Positions 52,024 to 63,748 of a DNA stretch of 64,000 nucleotides are shown in pieces. Below the pieces are notes generated by a model. That model made no database searches. It was not told the origin of the DNA and worked only from the letters and a program-made list of their open reading frames with translations. Source of the stretch: Tridacna crocea (taxonomy: Eukaryota; Mollusca; Bivalvia; Cardiida; Cardiidae); the NCBI GenBank assembly GCA_943736015.1, contig OX031072.1, positions 258,001 to 322,000 of the forward strand, in the 5' to 3' direction. Each line of letters starts with the position of its first letter. Within the stretch, counting starts at the first letter, position 1. The position numbers and the translations under genes are program-made.

Positions 52024-52876
52024 CACTTTGTACACTTGCAATTTATCTCTTGTTATCTATTACCTAATGTACATGTATTGTGGTCAACTTGCTACCATAT
52101 GCTGTCCTGCTTTTTTTTTTTCTTTTCCCCTGAAGAAAAAGACTTTTGAAAACAGTGGGAAAAGGAAAAGATACTGATTGCCAGAAATGTTTGTATTCAC
52201 CAACTATTCTCAAAAAAGTCCATAGTCTTATTTCTCTGTAGTTTTCTGAAAGTTGAAGTAAAACAACTTCTGATTGGCTAAACCTGTGAAAGGCTAATCA
52301 AAATGGTTAACCAAATCAGAAATTGTGTGACATTCAAATTTTATAAACCCTGGAGAATTAGATGAAGAATATTTTTCGCTTGTGTCATGGCCCGGTGTCC
52401 ATCGTGTGTCTGTGCATGTGTTAACTTTTATTTCAAACATTTTCTCTGAAACTACCAATTCAAATTTGATAAAACTTCACAGAACGGACCTTGCCATTGT
52501 CCTCTTCAGAAAGTCTCGAAAGAATCTGATTACTTCAAAAACTCTAGCAACAAAACTGGAAAAAAAATTAGCATTTTTAAAAATCTCTGAAACCACAAGG
52601 CCCAGGGCTACTAAATTTGGCATGTAGCTTTATCTAATGTACCTTTAACAAGTTTCTTTATATTATAGGCCTGGGGTCAAAATTGGCTCCATTCCAGGGA
52701 TCACAAGTTTCAGATGGACATGTATATAGAGTTAATTCAATTTAAACATTAACCAAGGGAAATAACTTTTTATAAAGGATAAAGTTTGAAACTATTTACC
52801 TCCCTTGATTATCAAACTGCAGTAATACATAATAAGTGATGGGTATTTAAGTTTTTTGATAGAAAATATTCTTTTT
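52024..52876. other. Presumed CCDC50 3' UTR and flanking repeats
   Basis: A MITE remnant (GAAAACAGTGGGAAAAGG) lies at 52142 and a decayed foldback (TATTCACCAACTATTCTCAA) at 52192-52375. At 52385-52640 is a repeat beginning ATGGCCCGGTGTCCATCGTG, related to the element at 57082. The transcript end was not located. Confidence 0.4.
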
Positions 52877-52880
52877 TTAA

Positions 52881-53101
52881 CTCTTTACCACACGAGAAAA
52901 TTTTAGACTGGTCCAAATTGAAAGCATTTGCAGACGACAAAATAAAGGTGACTAAAAATTAGAAATTTGTTCTGGGAAGGGCAGAAAACATTATGGGAAA
53001 AGGAGAAAATGCTGGTTACCAGCATTTTCTCCTTTTCCCACAGTGTTTTCAGAAGGCTTCTTTCTCAGGGGCGTCAAAAGTAGGGATTGTGTGGTAATGG
53101 G
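52881..53101 (-). mobile_element. TTAA MITE, type B
   Basis: TTAA at 52877 and 53102. Start CTCTTTACC but end GGTAATGGG, so the two ends belong to different subtypes. Confidence 0.75.
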
Positions 53102-53359
53102 TTAAGGGAGAGTGATTCATTTTTATGCTAATATTTATGCTCACATGAGTTGAATATTGAATTCAGAGTAAGGTTTTTATCATTCAGTTTTTCCCCAAGA
53201 ACTTTACCTTTCATGCCAGTGAATAAACCTACTTGTGTTGCCTGGGTGTTCATTGTTTTTGAAGGCTCACTTTTTCATGGTCATGAACACTTCAATTTGT
53301 GTGGTAAAGGATTACAAAGCCAGTGGAGCAATATAGGGCCATCATGGCCCTCTTGTTAA

Positions 53360-53581
53360 CCCTTTACCTCACAAGGCATTTTTATGGTATCTCTAATTGA
53401 ATCTAAATAACAGCAAGGATGAAGCCGTTTCTTATGTGTATATGATACCTTTTGATAGCATAGAAAAAATTGTGACAAAAGGTAAAAATTGCTCATCATG
53501 AGCAATTTCACCTTTTGCCACAATGTTTTCCAAAGGCTCCTGCAAGTAATGCGTAGAAATGAGTATTTTTTAAAGTAAGGG
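53360..53581 (-). mobile_element. TTAA MITE, type A, reverse
   Basis: TTAA at 53356 and 53582. It inserted directly after GGGCCATCATGGCCCTCTTG, the 3' end motif of the AGCTCACCTGAGC repeat family. Confidence 0.75.
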
Positions 53582-53664
53582 TTAAAGTCTAATCCTTCCA
53601 AATAAGTTAAACTTCCCAGCCAATAATAAAAATCAGAATAATGTCAAGAAATACCTCCTTAACA

Positions 53665-53735
53665 AACAGTGCAGATCTAAGATTAGGACTGCACATTCTA
53701 TGCAGTCTGATCTTGATCTGCACTATCTACAGAAA
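53665..53735 (+). repeat. Family D palindrome
   Basis: AACAGTGCAGATCTAAGATT and ATGCAGTCTGATCTTGATCT; arms slightly diverged. Confidence 0.6.
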
Positions 53736-53854
53736 GTCAGTAAGTTGTGCTTGGCAGCTTTAGAGTTAAGAGTGGTCAGTGAATACTTGCCCAGCATCAT
53801 TTCCTCTTCTCACAATTTTTTCACGCCAAAACTAGTCCCATCATTTATCTCTGT

Positions 53855-54070
53855 AGTACCAAAATACAAATAAGAGATTTGTCCAAATGAAAGCATTTGC
53901 AAGCCACTAATCAAATATGCTTCAAATGATGACATTCTTTTGTGAAAGAGTAGAAAACTGTAGGAAAGGGAAAAAATGCTGGGTACTAGCATTTTCTCAT
54001 TTTCCCACAATGTTTTCAAAAGCTTTTTTTGTCAGAGTTGTTAGAAACCAGGATTGTGTGGAAAAAAATT
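53855..54070 (-). mobile_element. Diverged TTAA MITE
   Basis: Core GCTGGGTACTAGC; end GGATTGTGTGGAAAAAA. Confidence 0.55.
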
Positions 54071-54179
54071 GAAGCCACAGTTAGTTACCATCTTCTTCCA
54101 ATCTAGATTAGTCAAAAAACTTTTCTTCCAACAAAGAGTTAAGCTTGGGCATTGTAGAGCAGGATAAATATAACACACA

Positions 54180-54560
54180 TTTTTTTTTTTCATCCCCAGC
54201 CAAAAGCTCAGGGATATGGTTTTAGAGTTGTCGGAACATCAATCCTTCTGTTTGTCCGTCTGTCTGTGTCCGTCTGGGTGAATATCTCCAATACCATTGG
54301 ACGGAATTTCTTGACACTTTATGCATGTGTACGATACCCATTCTGCCGCGACACTTTTTTTTTCATTTGATGCAAAATGGCCGACTGAGAGATCTTTTTT
54401 TGGCGGGGGATATCATTTCAAGGAAATTGGTTGTTTGTCAAGCAATAGAATCCAAATAATTGTAATTTCAGTCTAGATTGTCTCAGCATAGCGGGCTTGG
54501 GTTGACTTTTTTGGGCAGACTTGACTTTTATTTTTTTTCGTCAAAGAGTCCATAGGGAGG
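54180..54560 (+). repeat. Dispersed repeat with GTCCGTCTGTCTGTG
   Basis: Leader CATCCCCAGCCAAAAGCTCA, a GTCTG-rich stretch, then TTGGCGGGGGATATCATTTC. No coding capacity. Confidence 0.45.
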
Positions 54561-54689
54561 ACAATCCCTTGCCCTAGCCTGAAAACCAAGAAGTATGTGA
54601 ATATATGAGCTGTCACCGGGTATGACTGAAGTAATTTTGAAAGTGGTGTAAAACACTATTCAGTCGATCAATGTCTCAGTTTAGAAAAC

Positions 54690-54830
54690 AGTTTAGATCA
54701 AAGATCAGACTGCATATTTTGTGAAATACTATTCAGTCAATGTCTCAGCTTAGCAAACAATGCAGACAAAAGATCAGACAGCATATTTTGTGCAGTCTGA
54801 TCTTCATATGCACTGGCTGCAAAAGGCAAA
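54690..54830 (+). repeat. Two family D palindromes in tandem
   Basis: TTTAGATCAAAGATCAGACT (54698) and GACAAAAGATCAGACAGCAT (54764) each follow a CAATGTCTCAG block, the second completed by GTGCAGTCTGATCTTCATAT. Confidence 0.6.
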
Positions 54831-55152
54831 TATATAGTAGTTGTGAAAGGTGCTTCAAGAGTTGTTCAATTATCATTCCTTCATTGCTGTGGAACAAAAT
54901 GGTTGCATGTTGCATCACACTTGTGAAATTTACATGTATAATGTTGTAATAAAATACATTTAAATGTGGTCGGGCTTTTTTTGCTACAAAGTTTTTCATA
55001 TTTCATATTAATTTATCATTTCTTTGCTTTGTATACATACATAAGTTGTTACTTGTATCTTTTGAGATTATTTTTTTATATGCAATTTTGAACGTGTAAT
55101 AAGTGTGCAATGTATATGTTTGTGAACTTCCAGGCACATGTAAAGTCTTTAA

Positions 55153-55606
55153 ACCTTTACCACACATTGATGATTTTCAAACATCCCTGAACGAGAAGGC
55201 TTATAAAAACACTGTGGAAAACGGAGAAAATGCTGGTTACCAGCATTTTCTCCTTTTCCCACAATGTTTTCTTCCCTTTCAAAGAAAAAAATATTTCATA
55301 TGAGCCACGTTGAAAATGTCATTGGCAAATTCTTTCAATTCGGACAGGTTTAACCCTATCCCAAACAATCCCTGGTTTTTACGACCCCGAGATATAAGCC
55401 TTTTGAAAACATTGCGGGAAAGGGAGAAAATGCTGGTAACTGGTAACCAGCATTTTCTCCTTTTCCCACAATGTTTTCTACCCTTCACAAAACAAATTTT
55501 AATTTTTGAGTTCGTTTATTTTGTTGTCTGTAAGTGATTTCATTTTTGACCAGTCTAAAATTTTGTTGTTTGGTAAAGATATAAAATCTTGTTGTGTGGT
55601 CAAGGG
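55153..55606 (+). mobile_element. Two TTAA MITEs sharing one TTAA
   Basis: 55153-55349 and 55354-55606 meet at TTAA 55350. The second has a duplicated loop (CTGGTAACTGGTAACCAG) and an extra right end, so it may carry two successive termini. Confidence 0.7.
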
Positions 55607-55719
55607 TTAAATGTATATTCTTCCATGTGTTTTTGAGTTGCAAAGTTTATATTTTTTCAGTCGGGTTAAAGTGTTTCCCTACTCTTTCTGATATTTATTT
55701 TTGTAAAAATCAGCATTAA

Positions 55720-56112
55720 CTCTTTATCCAAAGACAAAATCATGGACTGGTCAAAATTCAAAGCATTTGCAGACGACAAAATAAATGTGACTGAAAAACT
55801 GATATTTGGTTTGGAGCGGGTAGAAAACATTGTGGGAAAAGGAGAAAATCCTGGCTTCCCAGCATTTTCTCATTTTCCCACAATGCTTTTAACTCATTAC
55901 CATTCGACAATGTTTTAGACTGGTCCAAATTGAAAGCATTTGCAGACTACAAAATTAACATGACTGAAAATTTGAAATTTGTTTTGTGAAGGGTAGAAAA
56001 CATTGTGGGAAAAGGAGAAAATGCTGGTTACCAGCATTTTCTCCTTTTCCCACAATGTTTTCTTAAGGTTTCTTTCTCAGGGGCGTCAAAAGTAGGGATT
56101 GTATGGTAATGG
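55720..56112 (-). mobile_element. TTAA MITE invaded or truncated by a second copy
   Basis: 55720-55888 ends right at its second hairpin arm, where TTAA 55889 begins a complete copy 55893-56112 (TTAA at 56113). A right-end fragment follows at 56117-56164. Confidence 0.7.
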
Positions 56113-56259
56113 GTTAAAAGGCTTTTTGGGGGGGTTGTGAAAAGCTACGATTGTGTGGTAAATAGTTAATCTCGATATTTGATTTCTTTTTTGCTAAATA
56201 TGTGAAAGAACTATTATAAACAATTACAGACCATGTCAACTTTGTTAGAAAAGCCATAA

Positions 56260-57050
56260 ACCTTTTACAACAAAATCCGGAGTTTTAACAACCCTGAGGA
56301 GTCGGCCTTTAGAAAACATTGTGCGAAACTAAAAGAAATATTGGTTACCAGCATTTACATCTTTTCCTACAATATATTCTACTCTTTGAAATTAACTCTT
56401 CTGGTTTTGAGTAACTTGTAACTTTTGATCTGCTACATGTACTTGTCTCAAAGTTAGTCATTTGGTAAAGAACTAATTTTTTTTGTTTACTTGTAAGATT
56501 TTAGGCTTTAGAAAACATTCTTGGAAAAGGAGAAAATGATGGTAACCAGCATTTTCTCCTTTTCACACAATGTTTCCTATCTTTTCAAGAACAAGTATTT
56601 TTATTTGAAAACATGTCAAATTTTTTTCTCAATGAATTTCCTCAATGTAGACGTGTATGAAATTTTGCTATGTGGTAAGGGGTTAACTCATTACCAAATG
56701 ACAAAGTTTTACGTGTGTCCGAATCGAAAGCATTTGCAGATGACAAAATGAAAGTGACTGAAAATTTGGCATTAGTTTTGTGAAGGGAAGAAAACATTGT
56801 GGGAAAAGGAGAAAATGCTGGTTACCAGCATTTTCTCCTTTTCCCACAATGTTTTCTAAAGGCTTCTTTCTCAGGGGCGTCAAAAGTAGGGATTGTGTGG
56901 TAATGGGTTAAACCCCTCTCCAAACGATCTTCAGCTTTAATGATATAGTAGAAGAGACCTCTTCAAAACAAACATGGGAAACCGAGAATGATGCTGATAA
57001 CCATCATTTTCTCCTTTTTTTACAGAGTTTCCTACTATTTCAGAGACAAA
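56260..57050. mobile_element. Run of four TTAA MITEs
   Basis: 56260-56470 (decayed), 56500-56682 (+), 56687-56907 (-, perfect core, TTAA at 56683 and 56908) and 56912-57050 (decayed). The last three share TTAA junctions. Confidence 0.7.
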
Positions 57051-57081
57051 GCTAGGGGCCTTGTAGGTGCTATGTACCATT

Positions 57082-58153
57082 TTTAGCTCACCTGAGCACA
57101 ACATGCTCAAGGGGAGCTTTTAGGATCACCCGGTGTCCGTCGTCCGTCGTAAACAATTCTTTAAACATCAACTCCTCCTAAACCGCTGGGCCAATTTGGA
57201 CCAAACTTGGCTGGAATGTTCCTTGGGAGGTCCTCTTTAAAAATTATTCACAGAATATGATTTTGTCAAAAATCTGGTTGTCATGGCAATGAATTGGATT
57301 TTTTTAGGAAATTCTTTAAAAATCTTCTTCTCTGAAACCGCAGGCCAGATTTTAAAATAATTTCACAGAGATGTTCCTTCGGTGACCCTTTTCAAAAACT
57401 GTTCGCGAAATTTTGATTCATCAAGAAACGTGGCTCTGGTGAATGGGGGCTTCTTGCACTATACAGGAATGAAGAAATTCTTAAAAATTCTTCTTCTCTC
57501 GAACGGCTGGTCAGATTTTGAAATAATTTTACAAAGATGTTCCTTGGGTGAGCCTTTTCAAAACCTGTTTGTGAAATTTTGATTCGTCAAGAACCATGGC
57601 TCTGGTGAATTGGGGCTACTTGCACTGTAGGGCAATGAAGAAATTCTTAAAAATTCTTCTTCTCTGAAATGGCTGGTTAGATTTTGGAAAATTTTCAGAG
57701 AGATATTCCTTTGGTGACCCTTTTCAAAAACTGTTTGTGAAATTTTGATTCGTCAAGAAACCTTGCTCTGGTGAATGGGGGCTACTTGCACTATATGGAA
57801 ATGAAGAAATTCTTCTTCTCTGAAACTGCTGGTCAGATTTGAAAATTATTTCACAGAAATATTCCTTGAATGACCTTTTTCAAAATTTGTTCGCGAAATT
57901 TTGATAGGTCAAGAAACATGGCTCTGATGAATGGGGGCTACTTGCACTGTGCGGAAATTAAGAAACTCCTGAAAATTCTTCTTTTCTGAAACTGCTGGTC
58001 AGATTTTGAAAGGACTTTAACAGGTGACCTTTTAAAAATTGCTTGGCAAAATAATGATTTTTTTTCCAGTGTTTCAATACCTTCAAAAAAAAAAAGGCTA
58101 TGGTCCTCTCAAAAATTCAGGTGAGCGATCCAGGGCCATCTTGGCCCTCTTGT
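57082..58153 (+). mobile_element. Interspersed element with AGCTCACCTGAGC hairpin and ~165 bp tandem core
   Basis: It starts TTAGCTCACCTGAGCACAAC, with CATGCTCAAGGGGAGCTTTT as hairpin arm, then GTCCGTCGTCCGTCG. About four and a half ~165 bp units follow (GGCTCTGGTGAATGGG near 57431, 57598, 57764, 57921). It ends CAGGTGAGCGATCCAGGGCC and ATCTTGGCCCTCTTGTTT. The hairpin at the 3' end and tandem core recall Helitron-related pearl elements; the class is not established. Confidence 0.65.
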
Positions 58154-58224
58154 TTTCTAATCATAATGAAATACTAATTTGATAGAATTGAAAAATCAGT
58201 TTATTGAAAAAGAATCCTTCATAA

Positions 58225-58443
58225 CCTTTTACTCCATAGATACTCATTTCTACGCATTGCTTGTAGGAGCCTTTGGAAAACATTGTGGCAAAAGGTGAAA
58301 TTGCTCGTGACGAGCAATTTCACCTTTTGTCACAATGTTTTCTATGCTATTAAAAGATGTCATATACATATAAGAAACGGTTTCATCCTTGCTGTTATTA
58401 TGGGTCATTTGGAGATACCATAGAAATGCTTTATGGAGTAAAG
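58225..58443 (+). mobile_element. TTAA MITE, type A
   Basis: Flank ATAA on the left; right TTAA lost (GGAAAGC). Perfect inner hairpin GCTCGTGACGAGC. Confidence 0.75.
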
Positions 58444-58502
58444 GGAAAGCATAATGCTAATTTGTTATCTTTCAATAAAACTTAAATTGAAATTTGTTTT
58501 AA

Positions 58503-58695
58503 CTCTTTACCAAACAACAAAATTTTAGACTGGTCCAAATTGAAAATAAAAATGATCGAAAAATAGAAATTTGACTTTAGGAGAGTAAAAAACATTGATG
58601 GAAAAGGAGAAAATGCCAGTTATCAGCATTTTCTCCATTTCCCACAATGTTTTCTTCCTCTGGGTTGTAAAAACCAGGGATTGTTTGGTAAAGGG
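58503..58695 (-). mobile_element. TTAA MITE, type B, shortened
   Basis: TTAA at 58499 and 58696; deletion in the left arm after CCAAATTGAAA. Core GCCAGTTATCAGC is no longer perfect. Confidence 0.7.
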
Positions 58696-58973
58696 TTAAT
58701 GATATAATAACGAAACCTTAGCCTAGTTTTATGAAATAAAATAATACTCTGTCAGGGGTTTAGTCTGACAGTTCCTTTTGGGGGTCCTTGGGACTCAACT
58801 TCTATGATATGTATAAATATCAAAAATGGGAATAGAAAACTACACTTGGTCATGGAATATACCATAGAACAAGTGCTTATCGCAAGAAGTTTTTCCTGCT
58901 TTCAGCATTTGTTTAAATTCTGTCGCCTGCACAATGATTAAAATCATATATGATACCCTTTATCAACCCTTTA

Positions 58974-59170
58974 TCAACCAATCCAGAGTTTTAGCAGCCT
59001 TGATGAAAAGGGTTTTTAAACACCATTGCTAATCAGCATTCTCTTGTTTCCACACATTGCACAATGTAGTCTACTATTTCAGAAATAAATTTTATTGTTA
59101 TAGCCCAGTTTAAATATGTACATACAGATGCTTTCAATTTGTTTGAGTCCAAAAATTTTGTCCTTCAGTA
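58974..59170 (+). mobile_element. Decayed TTAA MITE
   Basis: CCCTTTATCAACCAATCCAG start, core mostly lost. Confidence 0.4.
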
Positions 59171-59221
59171 AACAGCTGAATATTCAAAGCTTTAGTTGAA
59201 GGGTCAATAAACAACTGGCTC

Positions 59222-59345
59222 CGCATTCACCAACCATTCTCAAGAAAGTTCTTAGTCATATTCTCATATTTTCTAAATTTGAAAGTTACACAATTTCTGA
59301 TTGGCTAAACCAAATGGTTCAAAATTTAGAATAAGACAAGAATAT
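59222..59345. mobile_element. Foldback MITE, decayed (TTCACCAACCATTCTCAAG)
   Basis: Left arm as at 13886-14040; the right arm is truncated at AGACAAGAATATTG. Confidence 0.45.
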
Positions 59346-59351
59346 TGTTAA

Positions 59352-59796
59352 CTCATTACCAAACAGCAATATTTTAGGCTTGTCCAAATTGAAAGCATTT
59401 GCAGACAACAAAATAAAAGTGACTGAAAATTTGAAATTTGTTTTGTGAAGGGTAGAAAACATTGTGGGGAAAGGAGAAAATGCTGATTACCAGCATTTTC
59501 TCCTTTTCCCTCAACATTTTCTAAAGGCTTCTTTCTCAGGGTCATCAAAAGTAGGGATTGTGTGGTAATGGGTTAACCCTTTCCCAAACAAGCCCTGGTT
59601 TTTACGTGTTTGCAGTAAAAGTCTTTTGAAAACACTGTGGGAAAAGGAGAAATTGCTCGTAACGAGCAATTTCTCCTTTTCCCACAGTGTTTTCTACCCT
59701 TTATGAGAACTTTCTGCCATTTTCTCAATATCTAAAATTGTCATCTGCAAACCCTTTCAATTTGGAAGAGTCAAAAATTTGTCTTTTGGGAAAGGG
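59352..59796. mobile_element. Type B and type C MITEs sharing one TTAA
   Basis: Type B at 59352-59572 (-) and type C at 59577-59796 (+) meet at TTAA 59573, with outer TTAAs at 59348 and 59797. The type C copy has a perfect hairpin around GCTCGTAACGAGC and ends CCCTTTCCCAAAC/TTTTGGGAAAGGG. Confidence 0.8.
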
Positions 59797-59874
59797 TTAA
59801 GAAAGGTTGGAGAATACTGGCCCTGGACTGTTCCATTTGTAGCTATATATATATCACATTTTGTGTAACAATCT

Positions 59875-60061
59875 ACTTCTTTACCAGAGACGAAAATTTT
59901 AGTAATTGTGGCTAAAACTGCAGGATCTGTTTCAAAGAGGAAGAAGATATTTTTGGAAAAGGAGAAAATGCTGGTTACTAGCATTTCTTCTTTTCCCAAA
60001 ATGTTTTCAAAAAGCATTTTTGGTAGGGGTGTAAAAAACAGATGTTACTTTGGATAAAGGG
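59875..60061 (-). mobile_element. Decayed TTAA MITE
   Basis: Core GCTGGTTACTAGC; right end GGATAAAGGGTTGAA. Confidence 0.5.
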
Positions 60062-60193
60062 TTGAATACAAATGTCATTTAAGATCCCCCGAAAATTCTG
60101 GGTGGTTTTATATTACACAAAATAAACATTTTCTTTTCCATGTTTTGCAATGTGCACTCATGGTTGGGGTTTCGTATCATTTGAGTGACTTTT

Positions 60194-60310
60194 TTAGCTC
60201 ACCTGAACATCAAGCGCTCAAGGTGAGCATTTGTAATCATACTGTGTCTGTTGTACATCATGTAGGCATCAACAATTATCTTGTAGATACCCAAGAGGCC
60301 ACATTTTCAG
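60194..60310 (+). repeat. 5' fragment of the AGCTCACCTGAGC element
   Basis: TTTAGCTCACCTGAACATCA and GCGCTCAAGGTGAGCATTTG, then a short tail; no 3' end. Confidence 0.6.
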
Positions 60311-60342
60311 TTGAGTAAGAACTGTCTTAGCCTCAAAATTAA

Positions 60343-60562
60343 CCCATTAACAACACAATCCCTACTTTTACACCCCTGAGAAAGAAGTCTTTAGAAAACA
60401 TTGTGGGAAAAGGAGAAAATGCTGGTAATCAGCATTTTCTCCTTTTCCCACATTGTTTTCTACCCTTCACAAAACAAATTTCAAATTTTCAGTCACTTTT
60501 ATTTTGTCGTCTGCAAATGCTTTCAGTTTGGACAAGTATAAAATTCTGTCATCTGGTAATGA
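60343..60562 (+). mobile_element. TTAA MITE, type B
   Basis: TTAA at 60339 and 60563; hairpin GCTGGTAATCAGC. Confidence 0.75.
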
Positions 60563-60566
60563 GTTA

Positions 60567-61253
60567 AGTATGAAAATGGGTCAAGAAAAAAAAGTCCTCT
60601 GTTCACTTCACAGGCCACACTTTCAGTTCTTCACTTTATAAACCAGATTACTTTATTTTGGTGGGCCAGTGGTCTTCTTGGTTTAAGTTCTATTGGCTGA
60701 AAGCCAGCAGACTTTGTTTCTATCCATCTGTCCATCCATACATTCATTAGTCTTTTTCTTGTTTACAAAATACAGTTTGCTTTTATGGTCAGGTTTTCAT
60801 GAAATTTGCACTTTTTTGTTTACATTACCAAATGCTTTATCTGTATTGATTTTCAAAACATTTCAGACGAGTCAGTCAGCAATCTAAAGTTGAAAGTGCA
60901 CATTTCTCGTTTATGTGATAAAGCTGGCATTTGTAGTCAGATTTTCATGAAATTCATACAGTTTCTATATATCATCAATAGTTTAAGCCTAAAAATTCCA
61001 ATCTTTTGTAAGGGAAAAAGAAAAAAATTTTGAAAATAGGCATTTCTTGTTTACATATATATGATAAAGTCATCAGCTTTGATCCAGTTTTTTTTTCAAA
61101 TTTGCATAGATAAGTTGTATTGTCAAGGACTTGAATCCTATCTATCAAGAAAGAAGAAAATCAAGCAATCATTGAAGGAAAAGCAGTCATTTGACGACTG
61201 ACACTTGTTTACTAAACTCAATCCTAATTTTCTTTGAAACTTTCAGGGATTGT
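60567..61253. other. Degenerate repeat, no gene
   Basis: Repeated phrases (TTTTCATGAAATTTGCA, TTTCTTGTTTACA) at roughly 90-130 base spacing suggest an old tandem element. Open frames lack domains. Confidence 0.4.
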
Positions 61254-61257
61254 TTAA

Positions 61258-61482
61258 CCCTTTACTCCATATATACTCATTTCTACGCATTGCTTACAAG
61301 TAGGAGCCTGTGGAAAACATTGTGGCAAAAGGTAAAATTGCTCGTGACGAGCAATTTCACCTTTTGTCACAATGTTTTCTATGCTATCAAAAGGTGTCAT
61401 ATACACATAAGAAAGGGTTTCATCCTTGCTGTTATTAAGGGTCAATTAGAGATATCATAGAAATGCCTTATAGGGTAAAGGG
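61258..61482 (+). mobile_element. TTAA MITE, type A
   Basis: TTAA at 61254 and 61483; small insertion (TTACAAGTAGG). Confidence 0.75.
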
Positions 61483-61856
61483 TTAAAACAGTGCATACTG
61501 AACCCCTATCAAATTCAACTGGATCCCAAACAATTGGTTTTGAATAAAAGAATTCCTCAATATATTTCATTATTAGATCAATTTACCATGCCTTCTTCTT
61601 GTGCTGTCTTGGTAGGTTCAAGCCTAGTCGCAAAAATACACTCCCCTCGCTGATTTTGTATGTCTTTCTTCTGTTTGAATAATGGGTTTATGAGGTATGC
61701 TAGACAATAAGCAGAATCACTGCCAGTGGAGTGATAAAGGCCCTCAAGGGGCCCTACTTATTTCTTGGGTAAATATATATGTAGGCTGTGCTCTGGCAAA
61801 AGGGGGCTTGTTGTATCTCTGTTATACACAATACTAGCCAGTCATCACATAATTAA

Positions 61857-62077
61857 CCCTTTACCACACGACAAAATTTTAGACTGGTTCAAATTGAAAG
61901 CATTTGCAGATGACAATATAAAGGTGAATGAAAAATTGAAATTTGTTCTAGGAAGGGTAGAAAACACTGTGGGAAAAGGAGAAAATGCTGGTTACCAGCA
62001 TTTTCTCCTTTTCCTACAGTGTTTTCAAAAGGCTTCTTTCTCAGGGGCGTCAAAAGTAGGGATTGTGTGGTAATGGG
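61857..62077 (-). mobile_element. TTAA MITE, type B
   Basis: TTAA at 61853 and 62078; ACTGTGGG stem variant; perfect loop GCTGGTTACCAGC. Confidence 0.8.
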
Positions 62078-62134
62078 TTAAGGATCCATAGGAACCACTT
62101 TGTTTCAATTAGCAAACTAATTATTAGATAGATT

Positions 62135-62280
62135 GATCCTTTGACAAACAGAAAATTAGAGACCAATAGTGGAAAGTTTTCCCCCGGTCAGCCTGCACAG
62201 ATTGCGCAGGCTGACCTGGGGTGATACTTTTTTCAAATGCATGAAGCACCCTTTTCACAGAGCATGGCTTATGTAATAAA
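62135..62280. repeat. Family E palindrome
   Basis: CCCGGTCAGCCTGCACAGAT and TGCGCAGGCTGACCTGGG form the hairpin; the end is AGCACCCTTTTCACAGAGCA. Another half lies at 62585-62775. Confidence 0.6.
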
Positions 62281-62482
62281 AGTGTGTTATTCAAAAAAAT
62301 AGCACATATGTCTCAATTATTTTGAACTTTACTGTATGAAACAATGAACTGCTTGTTATTTGATATTAAAATTATATCAGATGAAATATAACGTAAACAT
62401 TTTGAGTATTTCTTTCTTTGCCCTTTCACAGTTTTAATGTTATTTAAAATTGTTCGCCAGATGAGCTTATTAGGGCTTGATA

Positions 62483-62962
62483 AGGTTAGAAAACATTGTG
62501 GGATTGCCACAATCTTTTCTAAAGGCTTTGTTCTCAGGGTTGTCAAAAGTAGGGATTGTGTGGTAATGGGTCAATGCATCACTACAAAGTATCGACCAAA
62601 CTTAGCCTCCGCAATTAGCGTAGGCTGACCTGGGTAAAAACTTTTTGCTTCTGGTAAATTTTCTGTATTTCATAAAACTAGCGTACGTCACAGCTTTAGG
62701 GATGTTTGATACACTGGTGACTTGATTTATATCATACATCAGGGAGATGCTTTATGCCCCCTTTTCACAGAGGATGGTTTATATAATTATATTTTTAGAT
62801 CGTAATTAACTCTTTACCAAACAACAAATTTTAGACTGGTCCAACTTGAAACACTTGCAATGTCAAAAAAATGTGACTCAGAATTTGAATTTCTTTTCCC
62901 ACAATGTTTTTGAAAGGCTTCTTTCTGAAGGTCATCAAAAGTCGGGATTGTGTGGTAAAGGA
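62483..62962. mobile_element. Two hairpin-deleted TTAA MITEs
   Basis: 62483-62570 keeps only GAAAACATTGTGGGATTGCCACAATC plus the right arm. 62810-62962 (TTAA at 62806 and 62963) has lost the first hairpin arm. A family E half lies between them. Confidence 0.6.
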
Positions 62963-62966
62963 TTAA

Positions 62967-63520
62967 TGAAAAACATTACTCAAAATTCTTACATGCTGCA
63001 ATAATAAATGGTATGCACTAGATTGATAACAGCAAACTGTCTCTGAAAATTACAGGGCCAAGTCCATTTCTGTGCGCTAAACATCTGTAATCAGCAATAG
63101 TCAAGGTTTCCAACAAGCATATTTATATCCACACACATATATATATGGATATATAATATGCATGTTGGAAAATTTGAAAATCACTGACTACAGACATTTT
63201 GTGCACAGAAATTAATGTTTGCAATCTCTTTGGATACTTTGTTATTTGTTGGTACACAGGTAGTAGTGGTAAAGTATGTATGCAGAAAAGATTGTAAATT
63301 CTTCGAATTTATGAAATCGCAAATAAATTCCACATAGTAGAAATTTCGACAAATAAATATGGTATTTGAATGGCTGAATGAATTTGAATAAGAGCCGACA
63401 TAAAACATACATGTATGACATTACTCAGGTGATACTCCCACATACCTTTGCAAAATTCTATGTCAAATCTAAAACAAAGCCCATTCAGGAAGTAACACTA
63501 CAATTTTTTACAGGAGGTTT
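62967..63520. other. No gene recognised
   Basis: AT-rich; TATATATGGATATATA near 63140. Nothing else identified. Confidence 0.35.
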
Positions 63521-63525
63521 ATAAA

Positions 63526-63748
63526 CCTTTTCTGCACAATCTCAACTTTTAACAACCCTGAGAAAGAAGCCCTTGAAAACATTTTGTGAAAAAGAGAAAG
63601 CAACCAGCATTTTCTCCTTTTTCCCACAATGTTTTCTACCCTATCAAAGACAAATTCCATCTTTTGAGTTAAATTTAAAATATAGTCTGCAAAATGTGCA
63701 AATGCTTTCCGTTTGGACAACTCCTTATTTTACTTGTTTTGTGAAGGG
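63526..63748 (+). mobile_element. Diverged TTAA MITE
   Basis: CCTTTTCTGCACAATCTCAA start; most of one hairpin arm is deleted (GAGAAAGCAACCAGC). Confidence 0.5.

Noticed and set aside
8632-63748. CRISPR-like array, suggested by many regular palindromic repeats
   Set aside because: Copies are irregularly spaced, in both orientations, TTAA-bounded and in animal introns; there are no spacers of uniform length.
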